Origin: Bacilli bacterium
GTDB taxonomy: Bacteria; Bacillota_I; Bacilli_A; RF39; UBA660
Direction of reading: 5' to 3'
Length of the DNA: 41,725 bases
Assembly (NCBI GenBank): GCA_017398945.1
Contig: JAFQES010000004.1
Span: 1-41,725, forward strand
Part shown: positions 23,671 through 31,027 of the stretch, one piece after another
How positions within the stretch are numbered: the first letter of the stretch is position 1
Layout: every line of letters begins with the position of its first letter
Notes under the pieces: generated by a model
Database searches by the model: none
Told to the model about the DNA's origin: nothing
What the model saw: only the letters and a program-made list of their open reading frames with translations
Program-made: the position numbers and the translations under genes

Positions 23671-24993
23671 CTATTTTATACTAACCACAATACTTGCCGT
23701 AAAATTTTTATCTTGATCAACATTTTGATTTACTCCAGTTTCTCTAAACTCATAAGAAACAGTATAGTAATATGTATGATTTGCCGGTATTAAAACATTT
23801 TCAAGTAAAATACTATCTTGATATGGAGCTTTAACATCAGCTTTTAAAACAGTTGTTCCATTATCTAATTTATAAATCAAATTATTTACTTCGGTAAATT
23901 CATTTTTCACATTTTTCCATAACAAATCAACAATTACACTATCATCAGATTTATTTTCAATCGCAAATACTTGAGTATCACTCCATCCAGGAACAATGTC
24001 TTTAACATTAATACTTTTAATACTATGTAAGAAAATCTTTTGGTTTTTCTTACTATCAATCGATAAGATTACATCACTACCAGTTTTATCTAGACAAGAA
24101 GTAGCAATATTTTTATCAGCCTTACCATCATTATTCATATCGCAATTTACATCACAAACTTTATCACCGTTTAAATCTATATTAATATTTGGCCAGCCAT
24201 CTTTATCTGTATCAATATTTTCAAAGTTAGTTATTAAATTAGAATCTGCTTTTCCATCGCCATTCGTATCTACATTAAAGTGTGCTTTATAATCATGACA
24301 ATAATCTATATTATAATCTGGTTTATTATCATTATTAGTGTCACAATTTACATCACATACGCCATTACGGTTTAAATCCACATTAATATCTGCATAACCA
24401 TCTTTATCAACATCAATATTAAAATCTGGCTTTTCGTCATTGTTTGTATCCAAGTTTAAATCTGCTTTTCCATCACTATCTAAATCAATATTAGTATCAG
24501 GCCAGCCATCCCCATTTGTATCACAATTTAAATCACAAACTCCATCATTGTTTTTATCTTGATTTACAAAGTTGAAATCAGGTTTATTATCATTGTTTGT
24601 ATCGATATTGAACATTTCATTTCTATTATAAAAATAATCTACATTGTAATCAGGTTTACCATCTTTATCAGAGTCACAGTTAACATCACACACACCATCT
24701 TTATTTGTGTCAATATTAAGTTCAGCTTTACCATCTTTATTTATATCGCAATTCATATCACATTTACTATCTCTATCAAAATGACAATCCAATTTACAAT
24801 TCTTATAATCTTTTTCTTTATGATATTTATAATAAGAAAAAGATGCTCCAATCAAAGATACTAAAATAATTAAGATTAGTAAAATAATAATTATAATTGT
24901 TTTTCTTCTCTCCTCTTTTATTTCTTCCTCTTCTAATATCATATACTGTTCTTCATAATCATTTTGTATTTCCGTTTTCATTTCTTCATTCAT
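23671..24993 (-). CDS. Surface protein with about eighteen 12-residue calcium-loop repeats and a TasA-like C-terminal domain
   Basis: The protein has 440 residues from ATG 24993 (AAAGGAG ribosome binding site); the TTG three codons upstream would touch the ribosome binding site. A charged cytoplasmic stretch of about 30 residues and a helix ending LIGASFSYYKY (SipW-like processing motif) come first. Residues about 70-297 are tandem repeats with an almost strict 12-residue period, consensus x-D-x-N-x-D-G-x-x-D-x-N. Examples are IDTNKDGVCDVN and CDTNGDGWPDTN. The DxNxDGxxD spacing is that of EF-hand, dockerin or thrombospondin type 3 calcium loops. A Cys recurs at positions 1 and 9 of some units (VCDVNCD), so neighbouring loops may be disulfide-linked. 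Three units are degenerate. Residues 305-440 (GWSDTQVFAIENKSDDSVIV, FTASIVV) resemble TasA/camelysin-like domains. Probable calcium-stiffened spacer in a surface fibre; function is inference. Confidence 0.8.
   Translation of the reverse strand: MNEEMKTEIQNDYEEQYMILEEEEIKEERRKTIIIIILLILIILVSLIGASFSYYKYHKEKDYKNCKLDCHFDRDSKCDMNCDINKDGKAELNIDTNKDGVCDVNCDSDKDGKPDYNVDYFYNRNEMFNIDTNNDNKPDFNFVNQDKNNDGVCDLNCDTNGDGWPDTNIDLDSDGKADLNLDTNNDEKPDFNIDVDKDGYADINVDLNRNGVCDVNCDTNNDNKPDYNIDYCHDYKAHFNVDTNGDGKADSNLITNFENIDTDKDGWPNINIDLNGDKVCDVNCDMNNDGKADKNIATSCLDKTGSDVILSIDSKKNQKIFLHSIKSINVKDIVPGWSDTQVFAIENKSDDSVIVDLLWKNVKNEFTEVNNLIYKLDNGTTVLKADVKAPYQDSILLENVLIPANHTYYYTVSYEFRETGVNQNVDQDKNFTASIVVSIK
24094..24777 (-). 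repeat. Tandem 36-base coding repeat (12-residue calcium-loop units)
   Basis: The coding sequence of the calcium-loop protein repeats with a 36-base period, each unit containing a GAT/AAT-rich core (plus strand: ...ATCTTTATC... or ...ATCATTGTT...). The units are similar in protein but divergent in codons, which argues for old duplication kept by selection rather than recent expansion. Three partial units (VDYFYNRNEMFN, IDYCHDYKAHFN, LITNFEN) break the pattern. Confidence 0.75.
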
Positions 24994-25008
24994 AATTGCC
25001 AACTCCTT

Positions 25009-25596
25009 TTACTCTTCACTTTGCTTTACTTCAAGATAACTATTTAATACAGCTTCCATATTATAGCTTTGATCTTTAGCTAAACTTGGATAAGTAATTA
25101 CAAATTTATAATAATTAACTTTTTCTGAATTATTTGTAGCTAAAATTAGCTCATTAGTAGCCAATTTATTTTCTCCGTATAAAGTTGTAGCTTCAGCATC
25201 AATTATCAATGGTTCCCAATTAATATTATCAGTGCTTATATATAAAGAGTATAATAACTCCTTATCATCGGGATTATTTACATCTTTAACGAAAGAATTC
25301 TCCGTAATATTCCAAATAATATCATAAGCAGCAGATATATCTCCACCATCACTTTTAAGACCAACACTAAAATAAAGTTCTCCAGCAACTCCAGGTTGTT
25401 TAGCATCAATTGTAACATCCTTTCCTCCAGTAAAAGAAATAGTTGCTTGTTCTGCAAGCTCAATATTTACAGTTGTTATACCATTGGAATCTACATTCGG
25501 ATTAAAAAATGCATAAGTAACTCCAATTACGCATACTAATATTAATAGAGTAACGATTACTGCAATTGTATATTTTCTAACGTTATTATTATTCAT
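25009..25596 (-). CDS. TasA/camelysin-like protein with SipW-type signal
   Basis: This is a secreted protein of 195 residues from ATG 25596 (GGTGG ribosome binding site); the frame is open 12 codons further upstream without one. After NNNVRKYTIA there is a hydrophobic stretch ending in VIGVTYAFFNPNVD, the SipW-type motif (G-x-T-Y-A-F-F). The mature part reads INIELAEQATISFTGG, KQPGVAGELYFSV, AAYDIIWNI, LYSLYISTDN and VNYYKFVITYPSL, a beta-sandwich pattern like TasA. Its stop is 13 bases before the calcium-loop protein start, so the two are cotranscribed. A TGC-TATAAT extended -10 box at 25637-25632 serves both. Probably a fibre subunit, or an anchor to the calcium-loop protein. Confidence 0.75.
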   Translation of the reverse strand: MNNNNVRKYTIAVIVTLLILVCVIGVTYAFFNPNVDSNGITTVNIELAEQATISFTGGKDVTIDAKQPGVAGELYFSVGLKSDGGDISAAYDIIWNITENSFVKDVNNPDDKELLYSLYISTDNINWEPLIIDAEATTLYGENKLATNELILATNNSEKVNYYKFVITYPSLAKDQSYNMEAVLNSYLEVKQSEE

Positions 25597-25631
25597 ATTA
25601 TCCACCATAAATATAATATCAAAATATAACA

Positions 25632-25637
25632 ATTATA
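25632..25637 (-). promoter_or_regulatory. Extended -10 promoter of the TasA-like/calcium-loop operon
   Basis: Minus strand TTTGC-TATAAT, about 36 bases upstream of the ATG at 25596. It lies just beyond the terminator of the 26410 gene. Confidence 0.6.
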
Positions 25638-25639
25638 GC

Positions 25640-25677
25640 AAATAAAAAACTAGATAAATTTAAATATTTATCTAGTT
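25640..25677 (-). terminator. Terminator of the 26410 fibre-like gene
   Basis: Minus strand: perfect 12-pair arms AACTAGATAAAT / ATTTATCTAGTT around a 6-base loop, followed by TTTT. A second small hairpin (GTTACT / AGTAAC) lies between it and the stop codon. Confidence 0.8.
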
Positions 25678-25717
25678 AATTACTAAAAATAACCGTTACT
25701 TATAGTAACTACTTAAA

Positions 25718-26410
25718 TTATTGACCATTAGCAGCATTTGTACAAACTACATCATCAATTGATATTGTTCCACCATAAGTATTTCCTGCAACACTAACTT
25801 GATCAACTCCTAAATTATAGAATTTAGCAGTAAATGTCCAAGTATCAACTGCTGCTGTAGCTTCATTTCCAGTATAAACGTCAGAAATGCTATATTTTTC
25901 ATCATTAATTTTTGTTTTAGCAGTAATTCCAGCTAAATCAAAATCAGTAAATGAAGCAGCTTCACTACTTCCACTTCTTGTTCCAGAAATAGTAAATTCT
26001 TTCTTGTCAGTTAAATCATCAGCATTTTGTGCTCCTGTTGAAGTTGTATAAGCACCTGTTTCACTTGGAGTATAGTATAAATTATATTCACAAGTTGCAA
26101 CACTTGAACCAGCAGTTAATTTTACATCAATAGTATTATCAGTATTTTCGCTATCAATAAAAACTGTATGATTATTATTTCCATTAGCTTGTTGCATTTT
26201 ATCAGCAGTTACAGCTAATGATACTGAACCATTTCCTTCACTTACGAATACGTCAGCAGCAGCTGTATTAGCAGTTACAGTTGTTGTACCTTTTGTAGCA
26301 TCATCAACATTAGCTGAGAAATATGCGAATGTTGCACCAACTACAGCAACTAATAAAGTAGCGATAGCAATTACTGTTAACATAATAGTATTACCTGATT
26401 TCTTTTCCAT
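25718..26410 (-). CDS. Abundant secreted fibre-like protein with SipW-type signal
   Basis: The protein has 230 residues. The N-terminus MEKKSGNTIMLTVIAIATLL continues to VVGATFAYFSANVDD, a SipW-like motif (G-A-T-F-A-Y-F). The mature protein is rich in Ala, Thr, Gly, Ser and Asp, unlike its Lys/Ile/Asn-rich neighbours. This composition suits a highly expressed surface subunit. Two Cys (VATCEYNLYYT and VVCTNAANGQ) may form a disulfide. The ribosome binding site is the best in the window (AGGAGGTGA), and the promoter region has an inverted repeat in the spacer. A strong double hairpin ends the transcript. It has a separate promoter from the TasA-like/calcium-loop operon. I take it as the possible major subunit of a SipW-dependent fibre. 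Confidence 0.75.
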   Translation of the reverse strand: MEKKSGNTIMLTVIAIATLLVAVVGATFAYFSANVDDATKGTTTVTANTAAADVFVSEGNGSVSLAVTADKMQQANGNNNHTVFIDSENTDNTIDVKLTAGSSVATCEYNLYYTPSETGAYTTSTGAQNADDLTDKKEFTISGTRSGSSEAASFTDFDLAGITAKTKINDEKYSISDVYTGNEATAAVDTWTFTAKFYNLGVDQVSVAGNTYGGTISIDDVVCTNAANGQ

Positions 26411-26434
26411 CTTTTTTTCACCTCCTATAATAAA

Positions 26435-26463
26435 AGCTTAGCAAAAAATATTTTGCATTTCAA
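26435..26463 (-). promoter_or_regulatory. Promoter of the 26410 gene with inverted repeat in the spacer
   Basis: Minus strand: TTGAAA (26463-26458), 17-base spacer, TGC-TAAGCT (26440-26435). The spacer contains GCAAAA-TATT-TTTTGC (26456-26441), which could be an operator for a dimeric regulator. Confidence 0.5.
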
Positions 26464-26483
26464 GAATAAATTTCAATTTTTTG

Positions 26484-28604
26484 TCACAAATTATCATTAT
26501 TGCTTAATAAGGTTAGTGCAACCTTGTTTTTTTGTGTAAAGACTTCAAGTACATAACAGTCAACAATATCACCAACGCTTAACACTTCTGACGGATGCTT
26601 GATATAATCTTTACACATTTGGGAAATGTGAACCAGTCCATCATTTTTAATTCCAATATCAATGAATGCTCCGAAATCAACAACATTTCGAACTGTTCCT
26701 TGCAGTTTCATACCAACTTCTAGATTTTCTAACTTAACAACATCTTTGCGAAGTATCGGTTTTTCCACTTCATCACGTGGATCTCGCATTGGAGAAATTA
26801 AAGATGCATAAATATCTTTTTCTGTTTCACTTACAGCATTGCTTACATTTAAAATTTTTATTTTATCAGTCCCTATATCCTCTTTATTTAAATCATTAAT
26901 CTTTAGAATCTTCTTAGCTATTTCATAACTTTCTGGATGGATACTTGTTTTATCAAAAGCATCCAAACCATCTATAATTCTTAAAAAACCAATTGCCTGT
27001 TCATAAACTTTATCAGATAGTACTTTTTTCTTTTTTAGCTCTTCACGAGTCATAATTTTGCCAACTTTTTCTTTGTAATCCATTAATTTCTTTATACTTG
27101 ATTTAGTTAAACCGGATACATAAGAAAGTAATGACTCACTGGCGGTATTTACATTAACTCCAACACTATTAACAGTCTTTTTTACCACAAAATCTAATGT
27201 TTCATTTAATCTTTTAGCAGTTACATCATGTTGATAAAGTCCTACACCAATGCTTTTAGGATCTATTTTGACTAATTCACTTAACGGATCTTGTAATCTT
27301 CTGGCAATCGAAATCGCGCTCCGTTCTTCAACATGTAAATCAGGGAACTCTTGAATAGCTAACTTACTTGCAGAATAAACGCTAGCTCCAGCTTCACTTA
27401 CCAACACATAAGCAACTTCTCTATCTATTTCTTTTAAAACATCAGCAATAAAAAATTCACTTTCCCTTGAAGCAGTACCATTTCCAATTGCTACTAAAGA
27501 AACATCATATTTTAAAATTAAGTCTTTGACATTTTTTTTAGCTTCTTCATATTTATTATGTGGTTCATGTGGATAAATAACGCTAATCTTTTGTACCGTC
27601 CCATTAGCATCAATTACCGCCAACTTACACCCGGTCCGATAGGCAGGATCCAAACCTAGAATGTTTTTTTCTTTCATTGGAGCTTGTAACAATATTTTTT
27701 CTAAATTTTTACCAAAATTATTTATTGCTACTTCCTCAGCTTTTTCTGACAATTCACTTCTTATTTCTCTTTCAATACTTGGTAATATTAATCTTTTTAA
27801 ACTATCTTCAATTGCTTTAGTTATTATATTACCACAAGTATTTTCTTTAACTTTTAATTCCTTTTTTAAATAGTTAACAAAGAAAGTTTCATCAAATAAA
27901 ACACTAACACTTAATACTCCTTCTTTTTCTCCTCTATTTAAAGCTAAAATACGGTGAGGTTTAATTTGTTTTATTAATTCATGATAATCATAATACATTT
28001 GATAAACTGCTTGTTCATCTTCTGCATTTTTCTTTTTCTTTGAAACAATCTCATAATTAAAGAAAGTTTGTTTTCTAATATAGCTACGATATTTAGCATT
28101 ATCGCTAATATTTTCCGCAATAATATAACTTGCTCCAGTTATTGCTTCCTCTATAGTTTTAACTTTTTCATTTATATATTTTTTAGCTTCATCATAAATA
28201 TTATCTTTATATGCCATAATAGCTTTAGCAAGCGGTTCTAATCCATTAGCAATTGCTTCTGTAGCTTTCGTCTTTTTCTTCTCTTTATAAGGGCGATATA
28301 AATCTTCTACTTCTACTAATTTTTGACAATTTAAAATACTTGATTTTAATTCATCAGTAAGCATCCCTTTTTCATCAATTAATCTAATTACATCTTCTTT
28401 TCTTTTTAATAAATTTACCTGATATTCATATTTTTCATTTATAGCTCTTATTTGTTCTTCATCTAATGAACCAGTCATTTCCTTACGATATCTAGCGATA
28501 AAAGGAATTGTATTTCCTTCTTCTAACAATTTTAAAACAGTAGATACTTGACCTACTCTTACATTTAATTCTTTGCTTAAATCTTCAATAATTTGTGTAT
28601 TCAT
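26484..28604 (-). CDS. tex: Tex-family RNA-binding transcriptional accessory protein
   Basis: Tex is a conserved nucleic-acid-binding protein thought to act in transcription. The 706 residues match the family. The order is an N-terminal helical region (MNTQIIEDLSKEL), a YqgF/RNase H-like domain (GLDPAYRTGCKLAVIDANG at about 318-336), helix-hairpin-helix segments (VNVNTASESLLSYVSGLT), and a C-terminal S1 domain (LQGTVRNVVDFGAFIDIGIKNDGLVHISQ, about 633-660). It is a single-gene unit. The ribosome binding site is TAAGG with the ATG five bases on. A TGC-TATACT extended -10 box lies at 28632-28627. It is divergent from tRNA-Cys. Confidence 0.96.
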   Translation of the reverse strand: MNTQIIEDLSKELNVRVGQVSTVLKLLEEGNTIPFIARYRKEMTGSLDEEQIRAINEKYEYQVNLLKRKEDVIRLIDEKGMLTDELKSSILNCQKLVEVEDLYRPYKEKKKTKATEAIANGLEPLAKAIMAYKDNIYDEAKKYINEKVKTIEEAITGASYIIAENISDNAKYRSYIRKQTFFNYEIVSKKKKNAEDEQAVYQMYYDYHELIKQIKPHRILALNRGEKEGVLSVSVLFDETFFVNYLKKELKVKENTCGNIITKAIEDSLKRLILPSIEREIRSELSEKAEEVAINNFGKNLEKILLQAPMKEKNILGLDPAYRTGCKLAVIDANGTVQKISVIYPHEPHNKYEEAKKNVKDLILKYDVSLVAIGNGTASRESEFFIADVLKEIDREVAYVLVSEAGASVYSASKLAIQEFPDLHVEERSAISIARRLQDPLSELVKIDPKSIGVGLYQHDVTAKRLNETLDFVVKKTVNSVGVNVNTASESLLSYVSGLTKSSIKKLMDYKEKVGKIMTREELKKKKVLSDKVYEQAIGFLRIIDGLDAFDKTSIHPESYEIAKKILKINDLNKEDIGTDKIKILNVSNAVSETEKDIYASLISPMRDPRDEVEKPILRKDVVKLENLEVGMKLQGTVRNVVDFGAFIDIGIKNDGLVHISQMCKDYIKHPSEVLSVGDIVDCYVLEVFTQKNKVALTLLSNNDNL

Positions 28605-28668
28605 AACTACCTTACTTTCCTATGTAAGTATAGCATATTTTAAAAATAATTTTAATATAATATATTGA

Positions 28669-28690
28669 AAGTCAAATTAATTTGACTTTA
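28669..28690. repeat. Perfect 22-base palindrome between divergent tex and tRNA-Cys
   Basis: Two 11-base arms, AAAGTCAAATT and its exact complement, meet without a spacer. The right arm overlaps the -35 box (TTGACT) of the tRNA-Cys promoter. It could be an operator, an extruding cruciform, or the stem of a minus-strand leader. Confidence 0.7.
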
Positions 28691-28710
28691 TGAAAGATTT
28701 ATAATAAAAT
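28682..28710 (+). promoter_or_regulatory. Promoter of tRNA-Cys
   Basis: TTGACT (28682-28687), 17-base spacer, TAAAAT (28705-28710), 12 bases before the mature tRNA. Confidence 0.6.
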
Positions 28711-28722
28711 AATACTTGTCTT

Positions 28723-28796
28723 GGAGCTTTAGCCAAGTGGTAAGGCGTGGGACTGCAACTCCCTGAGCACCAGTTCGAATCTGGTAGGCTCCTCCA
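28723..28796 (+). tRNA. tRNA-Cys (anticodon GCA)
   Basis: Acceptor arms GGAGCTT / AGGCTCC, discriminator T, encoded CCA (28794-28796). The anticodon loop CTGCAAC between GGGA and TCCC gives GCA. The T arm CCAG-TTCGAAT-CTGG is present. Confidence 0.95.
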
Positions 28797-28808
28797 AATT
28801 AAAAATAC

Positions 28809-28869
28809 CTACAAAATGTTGTAGTTTTAAATTCAAACCATTGCCAGAAACTGCAATGGTTTGTTTTTT
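28809..28869 (+). terminator. Double terminator downstream of tRNA-Cys
   Basis: First hairpin CTACAA / TTGTAG followed by TTTT (28809-28828). Second, stronger hairpin AAACCATTGC / GCAATGGTTT with an 8-base loop and GTTTTTT (28835-28869). Confidence 0.7.
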
Positions 28870-28894
28870 ATAAAAAGTGTTAGTTGGTGAATAT

Positions 28895-29197
28895 GTGAAT
28901 AATAAAAAAACAAGATATGTGACTACTATTTTTACATTAGATAGAATTAATCAAAGTACGGGAATAACCGCCTGGGATAAAGAAAGTTTTTCTAACTTTA
29001 TAAAAGAACAAGAAAAAAAATATGGATTAAAGTTAATATGTTCTAAAGAGAAAATTCTAATAATTGTAGAATATACCAATATAATATGGAATTATAAAAT
29101 ATATTATGGATCTTATAAAAATAAATATAAATCATTTAGTACAAATGACGAAAGATGGCCGAATATAGAAAAACAATTCAAAAAATATTGTGTATAA
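28895..29197 (+). CDS. Small hypothetical protein
   Basis: This is 100 residues from GTG 28895, chosen for the GGTGA ribosome binding site five bases before it (the open frame starts at GTG 28877, which lacks one). The sequence is basic and aromatic-rich (KTRYVTTIFTLDRIN, WNYKIYYGSYKNKYKSF, ERWPNIEKQFKKY) with one Cys in LICSKEK and one at the C-terminus. No signal or membrane helix is visible. I recognise no family. It lies between the tRNA-Cys terminators and the nucleotidyltransferase-like gene, 39 bases from the latter, and could be cotranscribed with it. Together they may be an accessory pair, for example a toxin-antitoxin-like or resistance module, but this is only a guess. Confidence 0.5.
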   Translation: MNNKKTRYVTTIFTLDRINQSTGITAWDKESFSNFIKEQEKKYGLKLICSKEKILIIVEYTNIIWNYKIYYGSYKNKYKSFSTNDERWPNIEKQFKKYCV

Positions 29198-29236
29198 ATT
29201 AAAAAAATATGAAATTTATAAAAGGGGAAAATAAAA

Positions 29237-29881
29237 ATGGAAAAAGATTTAAATTTAAAATTTATTAATGATGCAATTATATTTACTTGCCAAAAACTAA
29301 ATGAACTAAAAATTAATTATTATATTGTTGGAGCAATTGGTGCCTACATTGACGCCAATATTCCCTTAGAAAGAATTCATGAAGATTTAGATATTCTTAT
29401 TGAAGAAAAAAGTGTTAATAAGTTGTCAAAAGTATTTGAAAATACTGATTATATTTTTTATGATAATAGACTAAAAAACAATAAAGTTTTAAACCATTAT
29501 GGATATCCAGACGGTGAACATGAAGTAATAGCAAACTATAAATACAACAATTTTCATATAGGATTTTTTCTATTTAGAAAAAATCGCCAAGATTACACAA
29601 TAATTGACTATTTTAAAGAAAATAATGAAATAAAGAAATTAGAAAGAACACTTCCAATAAAATATTTTTACTTTCAATATAACAATGAACCCAAAAATTA
29701 TTGTGGAATTAATCTAAAGTCAGTCCGAAAAGAACTAATATATAAAAACAAAAAAATTATGAACCGCAAAAAAGATTTATTTGATATTCAAAAATTAGAA
29801 AATCATATCAACGAAGATATTCTTAATAACCTTTCAGGATTAAGCAAACATAGAAAAATAAAAACTATTTCCGTAAACTAA
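29237..29881 (+). CDS. Nucleotidyltransferase-like protein (MNT/aminoglycoside-adenylyltransferase fold)
   Basis: The protein has 214 residues. Near the N-terminus, VGAIGAYIDANIPLERIHEDLDILIE (31-56) resembles the polymerase-beta-like nucleotidyltransferase pattern: a G-rich turn, then R..(T/H)xDxD, with D50 and D52 as candidate metal ligands. Related proteins include LinA/AadB-type antibiotic nucleotidyltransferases and AbiEii toxins. A later segment, KELIYKNKKIMNRKKDLFDIQKLE, fits the KDxxDI helix common to such proteins. Substrate unknown. An AAAGGGGAAAAT ribosome binding site supports the ATG at 29237. The stop overlaps the stop of the convergent gene by two bases, with a terminator immediately behind. 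Confidence 0.65.
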   Translation: MEKDLNLKFINDAIIFTCQKLNELKINYYIVGAIGAYIDANIPLERIHEDLDILIEEKSVNKLSKVFENTDYIFYDNRLKNNKVLNHYGYPDGEHEVIANYKYNNFHIGFFLFRKNRQDYTIIDYFKENNEIKKLERTLPIKYFYFQYNNEPKNYCGINLKSVRKELIYKNKKIMNRKKDLFDIQKLENHINEDILNNLSGLSKHRKIKTISVN

Positions 29882-31005
29882 TCTAACTTATTTAAGTTAG
29901 AATTTTTTTTATAGTAATCATAAATATTATTAACATAAGAATTCAAAAGTAATTCAATATCATTATTTGGTATGGTATTAACTGACAAACTAATAACAGA
30001 AATCAATTCAGTTGGTAAAACTCTTTGATATAAATTAATTCTTACATTATTATCATTTGTAAAATAGCTATAATTACCATTTTTAAGAACCTGAGCTAAA
30101 GCCATTTTTAACTGGTTAAATCCCATCCCTAAACCTTCCTGTTCATACTTAACTAACGTTTTATATGAAGCTTGAAACAAACTTTCTATTTTTAGCGTTA
30201 AATTATCAACATAATCATTTTCTGCTTCAATCTTCTCTTCTTTTTTATGTTCATTTTTATAACCAAAGTATTTTTCCATAACATTAAGATATTGCCAGTG
30301 TGGAGGCACTTTTTTTAAAAAACTAATAAATGCTCCATAACTAATATTGTTACTTTGTTTTAAAAATTCACAGACTATCCCAGCCATAAAATCATTATAA
30401 CTACCACCTAAATCATTAATAAGACCTATTCCATTAATGTTAGGAATTAAAGGATTTTGCGCATTTAACCCTTCTTGAATAACCGTATTATTGTTAATAA
30501 ATTCTAAAATAATTTTTACATGATTTTCATTTTTTACTCTTATAACAATATTATCACTACGCATTTTCTTGGCAACTTTCATATCATATATAAAATCAGT
30601 TTGACTATTTAAAAAATTGATTAATGAATTAACACTCTTGTTTATATGATCATAATCTACTGCAACATATATTTTAAACCATTCTTTATTAGAACTATCT
30701 TCTTTCCGACTTTTAAACCCCCAAAACTCACTATTAGGAAAAAGATAATGATAAATATTCTTTTTACCAAATAGTTTATTATTAACTTTTTTAGACCATT
30801 TTTCAAACATATGACTTATATCTTTTGGATTATCGTTTGCTTTATCAATTGATTTAAGACCATAAAAACGTAAAAAATCATATACTAATCCTTCTGTCAA
30901 ATCTTTATTATTAATTTGACAAAAGTCCAATATACTTTTAAACAATTCTTCAATTTTATTTGGATCAGCTGGTTTAATTAATCCATCTATTTTCATATAA
31001 GTCAT
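29878..31005 (-). CDS. Hypothetical protein, faint resemblance to HopA1-like effectors
   Basis: The 375 residues have no signal peptide or membrane helix, so the protein is likely cytoplasmic. The middle region WFKIYVAVDYDHINKSVNSLINFL, then MRSDNIVIRVKNENHVKIILEFINNNTV, has the pattern (strand with aromatic-K-Y-V, then R-S-D-N-I-V-I) seen in HopA1-like domains found in effectors and some RiPP biosynthesis clusters. This is recognition by eye and could be wrong. The C-terminal 100 residues (EGLGMGFNQLKMALAQVLKNGNYSYFTNDN) are helical. It is the second gene of an operon with the amidase-like gene (22-base gap), GAGTGG ribosome binding site. Function unknown. Confidence 0.5.
   Translation of the reverse strand: MTYMKIDGLIKPADPNKIEELFKSILDFCQINNKDLTEGLVYDFLRFYGLKSIDKANDNPKDISHMFEKWSKKVNNKLFGKKNIYHYLFPNSEFWGFKSRKEDSSNKEWFKIYVAVDYDHINKSVNSLINFLNSQTDFIYDMKVAKKMRSDNIVIRVKNENHVKIILEFINNNTVIQEGLNAQNPLIPNINGIGLINDLGGSYNDFMAGIVCEFLKQSNNISYGAFISFLKKVPPHWQYLNVMEKYFGYKNEHKKEEKIEAENDYVDNLTLKIESLFQASYKTLVKYEQEGLGMGFNQLKMALAQVLKNGNYSYFTNDNNVRINLYQRVLPTELISVISLSVNTIPNNDIELLLNSYVNNIYDYYKKNSNLNKLD
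29882..29911 (+). terminator. Terminator of the nucleotidyltransferase-like gene
   Basis: Arms TCTAACTT / AAGTTAGA with a 4-base loop followed by A and eight T. It lies directly after the overlapping stop codons of two convergent genes. Confidence 0.75.
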
Positions 31006-31027
31006 GTTACCACTCTTTTTTATTATA

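Noticed and set aside
24094-24777. 36-base periodic repeats considered as a CRISPR array
   Set aside because: The repeats keep one open reading frame, follow a 12-residue protein pattern, have no unique spacers and diverge at third codon positions, so they are coding repeats.
24559-24864. Open reading frame on the plus strand opposite the calcium-loop protein
   Set aside because: It mirrors the repeat codons (Ile/Phe-rich low complexity), has no ribosome binding site and lies entirely within a well-supported gene.
28723-28900. Integrase attachment site at the 3' end of tRNA-Cys
   Set aside because: No integrase gene or repeat of the tRNA 3' end is visible in the following accessory block; the region begins with ordinary terminators.
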